Assembly (NCBI GenBank): GCA_963930775.1
Contig: OZ005699.1
Location: 2,191,501-2,255,500, forward strand
From: Cliona cf. orientalis
Taxonomy: Eukaryota > Porifera > Demospongiae > Clionaida > Clionaidae
DNA length: 64,000 nt
Direction: 5' to 3'
The notes beneath the pieces are model-generated. The model saw only the letters and a program-made list of their open reading frames with translations. It searched no databases and was not told the origin of the DNA. The position numbers and the translations under genes were made by a program. Positions 53,201 to 63,605 of this stretch are shown here, in pieces. The number at the start of each line of letters is the position of its first letter. The first letter of the stretch is position 1.

Positions 53201-54177
53201 CCGTCCACCCCTCTCTTGGATTATGCCTTGGAAGTCGAGAAGATTACAACATCCAAGGTTAACTCTCTCTCTCCCTCCCTCCTTCCCTTCCTACATGTAC
53301 CTTTCTCTCCCTCCCTCTCTCTCTCTCTCTCACTCACTCACGCTTTCTCTCCCTTCTAATAATATAAATCTTTTTAAATACAGAAGCCAAATCTGATTCT
53401 GAATGTTGATGGAGTTATTGCTGTATCATTTGTTGACCTCTTGAGACAAAGTGGAGCATTCACACCGTTAGTGAGCAATACCGTATTCGCTCGATCAGAC
53501 GCCGCTCTCGATTAGTCGCCGCTCTCGAATAGTCGCCGCACCTCCGGAAGTGTTGAACGAAATAGTCGCCGCTCTCGAATAGTAGCCTCGCCACGCCTAC
53601 TATTCGAGAACACCAGCACGTGGACATGCCTCACGACTCGTTTTCAATGGCAGGCACACGATAAACAGTCTAGAACAAGTTCTAACTTTCGTTTACATCA
53701 GCAAAGGGGCCAGAATCTCCTAGATCAGTGGTATCAATCGACCGTTTCTCAAAGGATTGTCTCTCTGGCAGCTACTGGTATTAATAAACGCCGCTCTCGA
53801 ATAAACGCCGCACAAACTCGGACGATGAAATAAATAGTAGCTGCGGCATCTGATTGAGCGAATACGGTAGTTGTGACAACTGAATAATTGTTGCCCTTTG
53901 ACCTCTATAGGGAGGAGTGTCAGGAGTATGTGGACATAGGATCACTCAATGGCCTCTTTGTACTCGGGAGGACAATGGGATTTATTGGTATACATTAATT
54001 ATTACGATGCAGGGGGGGATCAACGGGAAGCATAGTAGTACAATGTCATGACATTGTAATACTTATTATCTTGTGTTTGCCCCAGGTCACTATCTAGATC
54101 AGAAGCGGTTGAAGCAAGGTCTGTACCGCCATCCCTGGGATGACATCTCATACATCTCCCCTGACATGCTGCAGTAA
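46056..54177 (+). CDS. ACLY: ATP-citrate lyase (ATP-citrate synthase)
   Basis: Twenty-two exons join in frame to 1119 residues (human 1101): 46056-46241, 46578-46783, 47226-47393, 47526-47605, 47814-48262, 48526-48813, 49063-49164, 49368-49475, 49655-49725, 49791-49843, 50125-50240, 50439-50543, 50605-50696, 50834-50938, 51467-51548, 51789-52027, 52258-52506, 52795-53089, 53144-53257, 53384-53466, 53911-53987 and 54086-54177. The N-terminal ATP-grasp half has [15 protein letters not shown] and [10 protein letters not shown]. The phosphohistidine lies in VQFGHAGA (about His779). The C-terminal citryl-CoA lyase module has [13 protein letters not shown] and GIGHRVKS (His994). In the cytosol it makes acetyl-CoA and oxaloacetate from citrate, CoA and ATP, feeding lipid synthesis and histone acetylation. 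The Ser-rich linker exons 6-7 correspond to the regulated phospho-loop of mammals. Confidence 0.97.
50260..50288 (+). repeat. Poly-G tract in ACLY intron
   Basis: A G run of about 28 bases directly follows exon 11 and leads into a GA-rich stretch. It makes false open frames on both strands. Confidence 0.9.
53479..53869. mobile_element. Young TIR element with a TA target duplication
   Basis: The ends TACCGTATTCGCTCGATCAG and CTGATTGAGCGAATACGGTA are inverted. The duplicated ACLY segment has the empty site, GAGCAATAGTTGTG at 62136, with a single TA. This is direct evidence of insertion with TA duplication, typical of Tc1/mariner-like mobility. It has no transposase, so it is non-autonomous. 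It lies in ACLY intron 20. Confidence 0.88.
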
Positions 54178-55266
54178 CAATCTTTTGGCAATAATGTTAC
54201 GGTATTATTAGGAGTGTTTTATTCCATATAAAATTAATGTCATGGTAGCTTGCAACTCTATAGTTGAACAGCTTCTATTATAGTTCTCTTGATTTTTGCA
54301 TCACCCTTTGTTAGAATTGATTCTGCCATTTCCTGTGATTATGATAATCACTGAGTGTACTAATATTGTTCTTTCACATGAGTGTAGCTTCTTTACAGTG
54401 TCATGACTTAATTTCCTGTGTTTTCTATTTTAATAATATTACTGAAAGTAGCCAATTAATCCATGTATCTACTAAAATTAATTAAAATTACAGGTAATCA
54501 ATGGTCATGTTGGTCCTTGTGTTACAATATAATTATTATTACTATTATTGTGACAATATAGCTACAAGTTGTGCATCATGCATTATAATAATTATTATGA
54601 CATTGTGTGAACATAAATAATAATAAAATTAATGCCCATGCATACACTTTAATCTGTGTGGTGTTACAAAATTATTAATAAAAACAGAAATGCCTACCAA
54701 ATTGAGTGTATCAAGCTATAGCTATGACATCATGGTTGCTATAATTTCAACAATACATGTATTAGTGGTACTGCCACTGGTGAATCCGCCAACAACCATC
54801 ACCTCATTAGTTGGGAGGACTGCATGCAACAAGACAGCATTAATGAACTTGGTACCAACTTCTTCAGTGATAGTATGCAGCTATACATGTACATAAGATA
54901 AGGGGTCGGGATGGGAGGGGGACAGTTTAATTAACTGCAAAAGCTAGGCCTGTACGACTTCAGTCTTGCTTGGTACCCCTGAGCAGTCAAATGCAACTGA
55001 ATAAGTATATATAATAGTCCTGATTTACCGCACTATAAGCCACTCCTCCGTGTATAATTATTGTGCTTGCGCAGGCTTCCAAATGTTCACCCTATTATAA
55101 TTAACTCCGTTAATGGAACATTAAACTCCATTAGTATAATACAACATTATCTCCAATTTTCAGTCTTTTCAAGGTCTGTTATAAAATTTTGTGACATTAC
55201 TCAACTAGTACAATGTCATGTACACATTATAGATTATAGAGCTGGCTGCTTGCATACGTTTTCGAC
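54178..55266. other. Spacer between ACLY and the kinase-kelch gene
   Basis: It holds the ACLY 3' flank (AT-rich), a kelch remnant near 54730-54850 and the kinase 3' flank. The whole interval is present again at 62438-64000, where it is interrupted by an insertion. Confidence 0.55.
54733..54850 (-). pseudogene. Remnant of a kelch blade
   Basis: The minus strand reads VLPTNEVMVVGGFTSGS, close to VLTTDEVMIVGGGIGTG at the end of the neighbouring kinase-kelch protein. Flanking frames are broken and there is no upstream kelch sequence. It is probably a decayed fragment of another member of that family. Confidence 0.6.
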
Positions 55267-57492
55267 CTAAGGATGCGCTATCTCAACTTTATCAGTAAGA
55301 AATTGCCGAGGACCAGTGCCAATACCTCCACCAACTATCATCACTTCATCAGTTGTGAGGACTACAACAAGAGGGGAACATCGAGCAGTCAGCATAATAT
55401 TGCTGATGATATCCCAGGAGTTAGTGGTTGGGTTGTATTTGTGAACAGATGATGTGGCTTTGTGTTTTGCATCATTTCCACCAACTGCCACTAGCTCTCC
55501 ACTGACAGCTGCACAGGTGGACTGGTACACTGGGACATCAGCGATTCTGTGCCACACTGAATCGGTTGATGCTCCACTGCATGACTGCAGGAGCTTTGTC
55601 AGTGAACAGGTCAGTACTGACTTTGTCTCGGCACCACCCTTGTCAAATCCTCCCAGCATGTAGAGCTGATCCCCACAGATGGTTGCTGATGCTTGGGAGT
55701 AGGGGTGAGGAAGGCTAGCTGCTGTTGACCAGACTAGAGTTTCAATGTCCATCACTTCCACCGTATCTAATTGAGTTAATGTTGATTGACCACTCTTCCC
55801 ACCAGCCACTATGAGGTGCTGTTTGGTGGTTACTGTAGCAGTATTATGTCGCTTTGTTGGCATGGGTGGAAAGTACTCCACCCACTTTCTATTTTTAAGG
55901 CTCAATAATTTGTTGTAATTATTGTTTTTACTTAGACTATCTCCACCAATACCCGTGAGGAGACCTTTGACAATTGCTAAACTGCTGTACCAGTAGGGAT
56001 ATTTTGGAAGCTCACTCCACTTCCGTGTAGATGAGTCATATGAATACATTTGACCGGCATAATTCATAAAATAAGCCACGTTTGCATCCACAACAGCAGC
56101 TCCTCTAGCCATCGTATTTGGTGCACTCCCCCCCTCTCTCCATTCTCTTAATTTTCTCTCTTTTAATGGTAGCAGTGATTTTTCTTCCACTGGCTGATCC
56201 TGTTGGAGTTGTTTCTTCCCAAATTGAGCTCTAGGTGCATGTAGTGCTATAGATGGTGGCTGGGATGGCTTTGTATTTCGTTGAGTTTGCTGACTCAGCT
56301 GTAGCTGCTGTTGTTCCACTTGTCTCTGTCTGAGAGCATTGTTAGTCTGCTGGATCTCAGCTATCACTTGCTCATGTACTTCAAGCTGTTGGGTCAACCT
56401 TTGATTTTGTCTCTCCAGCTGCTTTATATGAACATCCATTGATTGAATCTCACTCTGCTGTTGCTGGTTCTCATGGTGTAGCTGTTGTAGTTGCTGAATA
56501 GTTGCTGCTTCTCTTACTTGCATTTCTCTCCTCTGTCTTTTCAGCTGGGCTATGTCATTCCGCACCCTCTCAACCTGCTCTACATTTTCTCTGTACTCTC
56601 TAGTCTCCTTGAGACCAGCCAGCCTCTGACACAGCTCCTCACTTGAAGGTCTCTCATTCTCCTGATAATAGAGGCAGTCCAATGCCATAGGCAAGAGACC
56701 ATGATCACGATCAATCGCATCAATGTGATTCTTCCTTCTCTCTGTCTCTAGCACAGGAACATCCGTCATGCCAGTTGGTGATGCAGGGAATGGGACAGTT
56801 CTAGTGCGAGGTCCAGGCTCAGGCCACAGTCGGGTGCACACTTGTATCATGATCACACCCTCAGAGAAACAGTCCAATTTTTTTGTGTACACTGGTGGCT
56901 CCCTCAGTGCTTCTGGAGGCATGTAGGCTACTGTTCCTGGACACATGGTGAGAGGGGTCATGCTTGGAGCTGCACCAGCTAGCTTGGACATGCCAAAGTC
57001 TGTCACTTTAGCTCTGCTCTTAGCCATGATCAGTACATTGTTGCTGGAGAGGTCTCGGTGGATGATGTCATTGGAGTGGAGGTAGGCGACTGCTAAAGCA
57101 ATGTCGTGGCAAATATCCACTTGAACACAGTAAGCTAGTGATCGTTGCGAGTGTTCAAGCATTTTTGTCAGACTCTCATCAAGTAGTTCCATCAGTAGCA
57201 CTGGTAGTCTGGACTCAGGATCTCTGGTCATGCCAAGGTACTGCACAATGTTTGGGTGTCGGATTCTCTCAAGAAATGCACACTCTTGTTGAAATCTCTG
57301 CATCATCCTGCCTGCTCCTGGATCATTGGGGTCTAGGATTGTTGGGTGGAGGACTTTAGCAGCACAGGGCAGCTGGTCACACTTGGCCTTGTAAACAGCT
57401 CCATAGGAGCCATGGCCAAGGGGTTGGCTCTTGTTGATGTGGAAATTTCGATAGCGAAATAGTTGCTGTCCTCTAATCTGATGATTGGCCAT
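55267..57492 (-). CDS. Protein kinase with coiled coil and kelch propeller, single exon
   Basis: The uninterrupted frame of 741 residues starts MANHQIRGQQ. Residues about 18-290 are a kinase domain with all catalytic residues: glycine loop GHGSYGAVY (26-34), Lys46 in CAAKVL, HRDLSSNN with Asp147, DFG Asp165 and PPEAL near 192-196. Residues about 295-410 are a Gln-rich coiled coil. From about 470 kelch-type repeats follow (GMAR-like NTMARG, IVAGGKSG, YMLGGFDKGG, VAVGGNDAKH, MIVGGGIGTG). The kinase resembles the tyrosine-kinase-like group; specificity is not clear. Kelch propellers bind proteins, and the coil suggests self-association. Absence of introns in an intron-rich neighbourhood suggests a retrocopy or an intronless family. 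It converges with ACLY. Confidence 0.88.
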   Translation of the reverse strand: MANHQIRGQQLFRYRNFHINKSQPLGHGSYGAVYKAKCDQLPCAAKVLHPTILDPNDPGAGRMMQRFQQECAFLERIRHPNIVQYLGMTRDPESRLPVLLMELLDESLTKMLEHSQRSLAYCVQVDICHDIALAVAYLHSNDIIHRDLSSNNVLIMAKSRAKVTDFGMSKLAGAAPSMTPLTMCPGTVAYMPPEALREPPVYTKKLDCFSEGVIMIQVCTRLWPEPGPRTRTVPFPASPTGMTDVPVLETERRKNHIDAIDRDHGLLPMALDCLYYQENERPSSEELCQRLAGLKETREYRENVEQVERVRNDIAQLKRQRREMQVREAATIQQLQQLHHENQQQQSEIQSMDVHIKQLERQNQRLTQQLEVHEQVIAEIQQTNNALRQRQVEQQQLQLSQQTQRNTKPSQPPSIALHAPRAQFGKKQLQQDQPVEEKSLLPLKERKLREWREGGSAPNTMARGAAVVDANVAYFMNYAGQMYSYDSSTRKWSELPKYPYWYSSLAIVKGLLTGIGGDSLSKNNNYNKLLSLKNRKWVEYFPPMPTKRHNTATVTTKQHLIVAGGKSGQSTLTQLDTVEVMDIETLVWSTAASLPHPYSQASATICGDQLYMLGGFDKGGAETKSVLTCSLTKLLQSCSGASTDSVWHRIADVPVYQSTCAAVSGELVAVGGNDAKHKATSSVHKYNPTTNSWDIISNIMLTARCSPLVVVLTTDEVMIVGGGIGTGPRQFLTDKVEIAHP

Positions 57493-58108
57493 ATTTTATA
57501 TTCCACGTAGTAGTCAGCAATTTCGAGTACATGTATGATATCAGTATACACTTAGCCCTCACTTTTGCCTGATTGTGGAATGTGATTCAGTAGTAACCAC
57601 TAATTACGCTCAATATCTTGCATTACATTTGCATTTTGCGATGCTTCGCGCGCGCCGCGCATTATAAATTATTGTTAGATGTTTGCATAATATGACAAGG
57701 TAAGGATCGTCAATAGCAGTTTGCAGTCTCGCCATAGGCGATATGGGCCCAGGCGCATGCGAACACCAGACACTTGTGGAACTAGAGCTCTGTAGAGCAC
57801 ATACCCCGCGCGCCATGTAGCCACTCTAGCGTAGTATTGCAACACTATGAGGCACACATCATGACGTGACGACCCTTTCCAACACAGTGCTTGAGCATGC
57901 GCAGTCGCATCCGCATACTATTATGCTAAAAGAGTGGGTGTGGTCGATAAACCACAGGCATGCTGAACAGAAAATGCACGATTTGTAGAACTAGTAAGCC
58001 TTTTTGAGAAATTCGAAGCGCGTGCAAACCATTTTTTCACCGATATCTACCGATTGGTTATGCTTATAGCACGCACAGACGCCTAGAACTCGAGATCTGG
58101 CGATTTTC
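57493..58108. promoter_or_regulatory. CpG-rich divergent spacer
   Basis: It lies between the kinase start (minus) and the deacetylase-like exon (plus). CGCGCGCGCCGCGC lies near 57648, and GCGCATGCGAAC- and GCATGCGCAGTCGC-type NRF1-like motifs occur near 57752 and 57896. It is probably a shared promoter region. Confidence 0.4.
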
Positions 58109-58457
58109 GTGCCGACGACGACAACGACAACAGACGTACAAACCGATTGCTTTACCCCTAGCGCATGCGCGCGGGGTAATGAACACTGCGCAGCACAGGT
58201 ACAGAGGCTATGGGTCACTGGGTTCTTTCTGAAAAACGATCGCTACGTTACCTTGCTCGAGAAGCTGATTGGAGAGACAAAATTTCTTCAAGACAATCCG
58301 CCCAAGCATAGCCCAAGTTTGTGCCGCAGGAGGACACTGCATGGTGAGTAGGAACCGTGGCCCTAGCCTCGAGAGCCCAGGCAGGCTCACTTTCGGGGGT
58401 TGTTTCAGGGGAGGCGGAACAGGGGGGCAGGGGGGCGGGGGGGCAACCGCCGCCTCC

Positions 58458-58476
58458 CCCCCCCCCCCCCCCCCCA
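58458..58476 (+). repeat. Poly-C tract in G/C-rich stretch
   Basis: A poly-C run follows a G-rich block at 58400-58442, so this stretch can pair with itself. It lies in the intron of the deacetylase-like fragment. Confidence 0.85.
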
Positions 58477-58900
58477 AAGTATAACTAGTGACATGCAGGG
58501 CCTGTTTGGGGCCGGGGCGAGCCTGAGCTGAGCCTCTAAAAGTCTGTCAGTAGCTGCGACTCAAAAACTTTAATAAGCCATAGCATGATAGATCTTGATG
58601 ACCACTGATACATATCCAAGCAAACAATGACAGACAGTCTCATACAGTGCAGTGCTGTGTAGGTCTGTAGGTCTACAGCTACACGATAGTCCCCTCCATC
58701 CTTCAGTGCCGACAGTCAATACAAAGTTTACTATTCCCTCTGTTATCAGAGTCATCAGTGAGCAGCACGTCTATCGTGTTCTTAGCTGGTCCTTGCGCTA
58801 TTGAGCTGATGACAGGCTCTATCTCGCTCAGAGTCCTCCTTTGGAGCCTTCTGCTTGCTTCTGTACGGCGTGGTACGCGGTAGCTTGCTTGATCAATGCA

Positions 58901-58944
58901 TAGATAATAGAAAGGGTAAAATATTTTACCCTTTCTACTATCTA
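58901..58944. repeat. 44-bp palindrome
   Basis: TAGAAAGGGTAAAATATT is followed at once by its complement, giving a perfect inner palindrome at about 58908-58937. It extends to 44 bp with one mismatch and has no loop. Confidence 0.8.
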
Positions 58945-58946
58945 TA

Positions 58947-59338
58947 TAGTCTCGTCCCCAGACCCCACCCCCAAAAGGAGCAAAAGGGTCTGGTGAACTT
59001 GGGTTGAATCCTTGATTCTCGTTCTACGGCGCATGCGCATATGTGCCGACAAAGCCATGCAAAGCTTGGTTCTGATTGGTCGCTATAGCTGCGTTTGCAT
59101 GTGATTGCACGCCCGCAACCGGCAGTAAAACAAACCTTGAATCTGATTGGTCGGCAAAATTGAATAGCTATACAGACAGTATAGCAATGTTGCATTCCTG
59201 TGGTAAGCTTGTCATATGACTGAGCCAAAGCTACGATCTCATTGGCACGTGGAAATTTCTCAGTTCAGGCCCAAGGATTCTGCCCAAGTTTACCAGACCC
59301 TTTTCCTCCTCGAGGGTGGGGTCTGGGGACGAGACTAC
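58947..59338. mobile_element. TIR element (TAGTCTCGTCCCCAGACCCC family)
   Basis: The ends TAGTCTCGTCCCCAGACCCC and GGGGTCTGGGGACGAGACTA are perfect inverted repeats about 392 bp apart. Subterminal AAGGGTCTGGTGAACTTGGG is likewise inverted near 59288. No coding capacity. Confidence 0.75.
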
Positions 59339-59597
59339 TATCTATGCAAATTTGCAATTCGCTAAATTAGAACGATGTATATACGGCCTGTGTCCCAGGC
59401 ATGAGAATGCGCAATAGAATGTTACACGTTTATGTCCGTAGAGCATCACTGGGTATATAATTTCGTTGACCGACGTACCATTAAAATAATAATAATAATA
59501 ATAATAATATAAAATTCGCGCATAGCTGTATCATTTATGTGGGGCTCGCTCAGGCTCGCCCCAATAATATGACATTATTCATTCTATTATCAAGCTT

Positions 59598-59834
59598 TTG
59601 GGTATCTATTTGACTAGCTTTGCCCCCCCCCCCCCTCCCAAAACTGAACTACTCTCAGCCGCCTCTGGTTACTTGCGGTACACTGCATGTAGGGGCTTCC
59701 TCGCTCAGCTCAGGGAGGCAGTGCACACACGCAATGGCAACCATGTGCTTATGGGGAACTCCCTGCTGTTCAGTGCCACAATGCGAGGTAAAACAAATCA
59801 TGCGATATGTAGGTGCAACAAAAGTGCTTACTAA
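59598..59834 (+). other. Possible exon, unrecognised
   Basis: A plus-strand frame reading GYLRYTACRGFLAQL and GNHVLMGNSLL is preceded by a C-rich tract and ends at a possible donor, ATGCGAG-GTAAAA (59792). It looks like coding sequence, but I recognise no family and cannot phase it with the deacetylase-like exons. Confidence 0.3.
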
Positions 59835-60857
59835 ACGGCACTTGTAGAAGATCTAAAGCTAGGAATCACCTTATATTGTAGACAAAGTAGTTTACTGTCT
59901 ATGACTGTTTAATAGTGAAAGTGTCAGCAACCATGATTTAACAACAGGCGACCATTTTTTGTGGTGCGACCATATTAATTTAGAACCATCGAGGGAATGC
60001 AGTTCGCCAAAACTAGCAGAGCATTGGTGGTATTACATTTTCAGAGAATAGAAATCCATGTTTGATGTATATCAGGAGCACAAAGAAGCAGCAAGAGGCG
60101 ATTGGGAAGATGGGCAATGATATAAAGCCGACACGAACTTTTGAACAAGATAGGTAAAATCCGGCAAATCTGCTGACTTGTAGCCACTCCGAGTGCTTTG
60201 AAGATAGAAATCCATGTTTGACAATCTGAGAGTCAGCGATGGAAAGCAACTTGATATGGTGAACAAGAACGACATTTTGCAAGAACATGAGGAATATGGG
60301 TGAAGCCATATTTTTTCGGTCTGAGTCTGAGTAGAGACCTCGCTTCACTCGGAATAAATAGGCTATTGTGGCCCCATGTGCACAAAAAGCTCCTCACAAG
60401 ACTATTGTGAACTAGTTATCTGCATGTTATCTGTATACCTGCAGAGCTGTGAAGCACCTTCTTGATGTGCTGAAGCCCCACTCTATTGAGAATGGCAGTC
60501 CCCTGAAGGTGGAGCACATCTCCTTTATCGAGGAAAGGGGCAACCTTATGATTATGTACACTCCTAAAGGGGCAAGTGGTAAGCAGGGCACAATTGTCTC
60601 TTATACTCAATTATGGGTCCTCACTCAGCTTGGTGCACTGGGCACACGTATTCAGCTCATGATCATGTGACAAAGGGACTCTCCCTTACTGTTCATCTGA
60701 TCCATGCAAAGATACAAAATCAGTGATTAGCACTAGTCTCGTGAACCACACCCTCCTACTTCCACAGCGCTGGATATATTGCATCACCAGACTATAATTA
60801 GCACTAGTAGCTTCTAACTTGGCCATCCCTCTCTCTTCCCCCAACATACAATATACA

Positions 60858-62437
60858 GCCAGTTGGTTAGTGAAGGTCTGATAGTACCCCAGTCAGAGGT
60901 GGAGCCTCCTACCGTCCCCATGGACTATAAGTAGGCCCAGGAGCTGGGACTGATCCGCAAACCAGCTGCCTTCCTCTCTAGCATATGTGACGAGAGAGGA
61001 GAGGAGTTGCTCTATGCAGGGATTTTGATTTCCGATGTATTCAAGGATGATATCGATATTGGTGGAGTGCTGAGTCTCCAGGGAAGGTTTGTGATGCTGT
61101 TTATGCATATACATGTAGGTAGTTCATAACCGTATTGCTACATGTACATGTATACAATGTATGTATGACCTGCATTACTCTTGTACAGCTGTTGGGCAGT
61201 TGAGACAATGATGAATGTTAAGGCCTGATCCATAATGGGATCAAGTGGTAAGAACGGCACTGCGAAAATTTTCAACCATAGAAGATACCGGTGACCTAAA
61301 ACCCTGTCACAATAGCACACGAAAATTTGGGTGCTGTTTATGCCAGTTGACCCCCATAATGTACATGTATTAGTTGACTAAACCTCAACTATCATGTTGC
61401 CTAATTCTCATGGCCAGGCATTGTAGTACATGTACCTACATGTGCATGCATATAATATTATATCTACATGTACGTATACATGTAAATATTCATAATGCGG
61501 CCTTTCAGGTTGCATTCGTATGCCAGCAAATTCCTAGAGATGTGTCTGATGGTGACAGCCGACCATGGTCCTGCCGTCTCTGGTGCCCACAACACCATCA
61601 TTGCCTCTCGAGCCGGCAAGGACCTTGTCTCCTCACTGGTCTCTGGTCTGCTCACCATTGGGGATCGGTTCGGAGGAGCGCTCGATGGAGCTGCCCGGGA
61701 GTTCTCTCAGGCCTACGACTCCAACATGATCCCCATGGAGTTTGTCAACAGCATGAGAAAACAACACAAGCTCATACCTGGCATAAGATACGGGGTCAAA
61801 TCGGTGAGTACATTTTTAAAAATTGCTTTTTTTGGCTATTTCAGATGTGATCAATGTTATTTTTTGTAGCTCAATAATCCAGACATGCGTGTTGTAATCA
61901 TTAAGGATTATGTTAAAGAGCACTTTCCGTCCACCCCTCTCTTGGATTATGCCTTGGAAGTCGAGAAGATTACAACGTCCAAGGTTAAATCTCTCTCCCT
62001 CCCCCCTTGATCTCTCTCTCTCCCTTCTAATATTTTAAATACAGAAGCCAAATCTCATTCTGAATGTTGATGGAGTTATTGCTGTATCATTTGTTGACCT
62101 CTTGAGACAAAGTGGAGCATTCACACCGTTAGTGAGCAATAGTTGTGACAACTGAATAATTGTTGCCCTTTGACCTCTGTAGGGAGGAGTGTCAGGAGTA
62201 TGTGGACATAGGATCACTCAATGGCCTCTTTGTACTCGGGAGGACAATGGGATTTATTGGTATGCATTAATTATTACGATGCAGAGGGGGATCAACGGGA
62301 AGCATAGTAGTACAATGTAATGCTTATTATCTTGTGTTTGCTTCAGGTCACTATCTAGATCAGAAGCGGTTGAAGCAAGGTCTGTACCGCCATCCCTGGG
62401 ACGACATCTCATACATCTCCCCTGACATGCTGCAGTA
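60858..62437 (+). pseudogene. ACLY pseudogene, last six exons only
   Basis: Copies of ACLY exons 17-22 lie at about 60858-61086, 61509-61803, 61870-61983, 62045-62127, 62184-62260 and 62347-62437. Exon 17 carries a nonsense change (TGG to TAG after MDYK) and a 9-base loss near LLWFQ. The catalytic GIGHRVKS became GIRYGVKS, removing the active-site His and Arg. There is no start, ATP-grasp half or phosphohistidine exon. Exons 18-22 otherwise remain open and very similar to the parent, which suggests a recent origin. Confidence 0.9.
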
Positions 62438-62816
62438 ACAATCTTTTGGCAATAATGTTATGGTAATATTAGGAGTGTTTTATTCCATATAAAATTAATG
62501 TCATGGTAGCTTGCAACTCTATAGTTGAACAGCTTCTATTGTAGTTCTCTTAATTTTTGCATCACCCCTTGTTAGAATTGATTCTGCCATTTCCTGTGAT
62601 TATGATAATCACTGAGTGTACTAATATTGTTCTTTTGCATGACTGTAGCCTCTTTACAATGTCATGACTTAATTTTCTGTGTTTTCTATTTGAAAGTAGC
62701 CAATTAATCTATCATTCTACTAAAATTAATTAAAATTGCAGGTAATTAATGGTCATGCTTGTCCTTGTGTTACAATAATATTATTATTATTATTATTATT
62801 ACAAGAAGACTGACCG

Positions 62817-63382
62817 CATCCTAAGTGGAAAAAGTGTGTTCATTTAGCTAGAAAACATCTGCATTAGGAGGAACAAACTGAATCTAGAGCATGAAGCAGC
62901 CAATGACGATCTTTACCTAACTTTGCTTCACTCTAGTATTTAGCGTAAATATTGTCATTGGCCTAAACTGTGTATTGATGATGATGCATCAGTATACATA
63001 CTAGTATTTAATCTTTTATTATCCAATATACATGTAAGACAACCTTTCCCAGCATCATTGGCTGTTTAAAAAGAGTTGGAAAAAAAAAATCGGCCCTGGC
63101 GGGATTCGAACCGGGGCGCGCATTTCACACTGCCTGGCAGACTCAGAGCTTAACCTAGTACCTCTGGACAGTAGTATAGTTGTGGCTTTTGTGTTTTGAC
63201 AAGGACATTTTCGCTTATAACTCGACAATGAAAGTGAAATTGAAAATTCTGGAACGTGTAAATTTTTGGTTTTTTTTTATGCTCTATCTGCTGGTCTTTG
63301 AATTATGTTCGTAGCATGTTCTGGGGCTGACATTACATTACATTACATTACATTGATTTTATTTTTCTTCCCACTTAGGATG
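62817..63382. mobile_element. 566-bp insertion with 12-bp inverted ends
   Basis: CATCCTAAGTGG at the left and CCACTTAGGATG at the right are perfect inverted repeats. The parental segment has no such sequence at the matching place (54545-54555). It contains a minus-strand tRNA-like block and a (TTACA)n run near 63330. The exact target duplication is blurred by flanking ATT repeats. Confidence 0.65.
63088..63165 (-). other. tRNA-derived sequence inside the insertion
   Basis: The minus strand has TAGGTTAAGCTCTGAG (box A-like), GGTTCGAATCC (perfect box B) and then a T run after GGGCCGA. The T-stem does not pair cleanly and no convincing cloverleaf forms, so it is tRNA-derived (SINE-like), not a tRNA gene. 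Confidence 0.5.
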
Positions 63383-63474
63383 TAATTATTGTGACAGTAT
63401 AGCTACAAGTTGTGCATGCATGATAATATTATGAACGTTAATAATAATAATTATAATAAACGCCCATGCATACA

Positions 63475-63605
63475 CTGCTATAATTTCAACAATAATATTA
63501 TTAGTGGTACTGCCACTGGTGAATCCGCCAACTACCATCACCTCATTAGTTGGGAGGACTGCATGCAACAAGACAGCAATAATGAACTTGGTACCAACTT
63601 CTTCA
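63475..63605 (-). pseudogene. Second copy of the kelch-blade remnant
   Basis: It reads VLPTNEVMVVGGFTSGS on the minus strand, as at 54733-54850, and belongs to the segmental duplication. Confidence 0.6.

Larger units (their letters stand above)
58109..60578 (+). pseudogene. Acetylornithine deacetylase-like (M20) gene fragment
   Basis: Two exons are recognisable: one ending at 58343 before GTGAGT, and 60447-60578 before GTAAGC. They read RYVTLLEKLIGETKFLQDNPP, then VKHLLDVLKPHS and ERGNLMIMYTP. This is the N-terminal part of plant-type acetylornithine deacetylase/M20 peptidases, zinc enzymes that remove acetyl groups from amino acids. The metal-binding domain should follow but is absent; the ACLY segmental copy begins about 280 bp later. 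In exon 1 the expected motif PQED is present only in a shifted frame, after a CCCAAG-CATAG-CCCAAG duplication, so the frame looks broken. An exon at about 59640-59792 may or may not belong. The remaining exons could lie beyond the window. Confidence 0.6.

Noticed and set aside
63088..63165. tRNA gene on the minus strand
   Set aside because: Box B is perfect but T-stem and acceptor stem do not pair, so it was kept only as tRNA-derived sequence.
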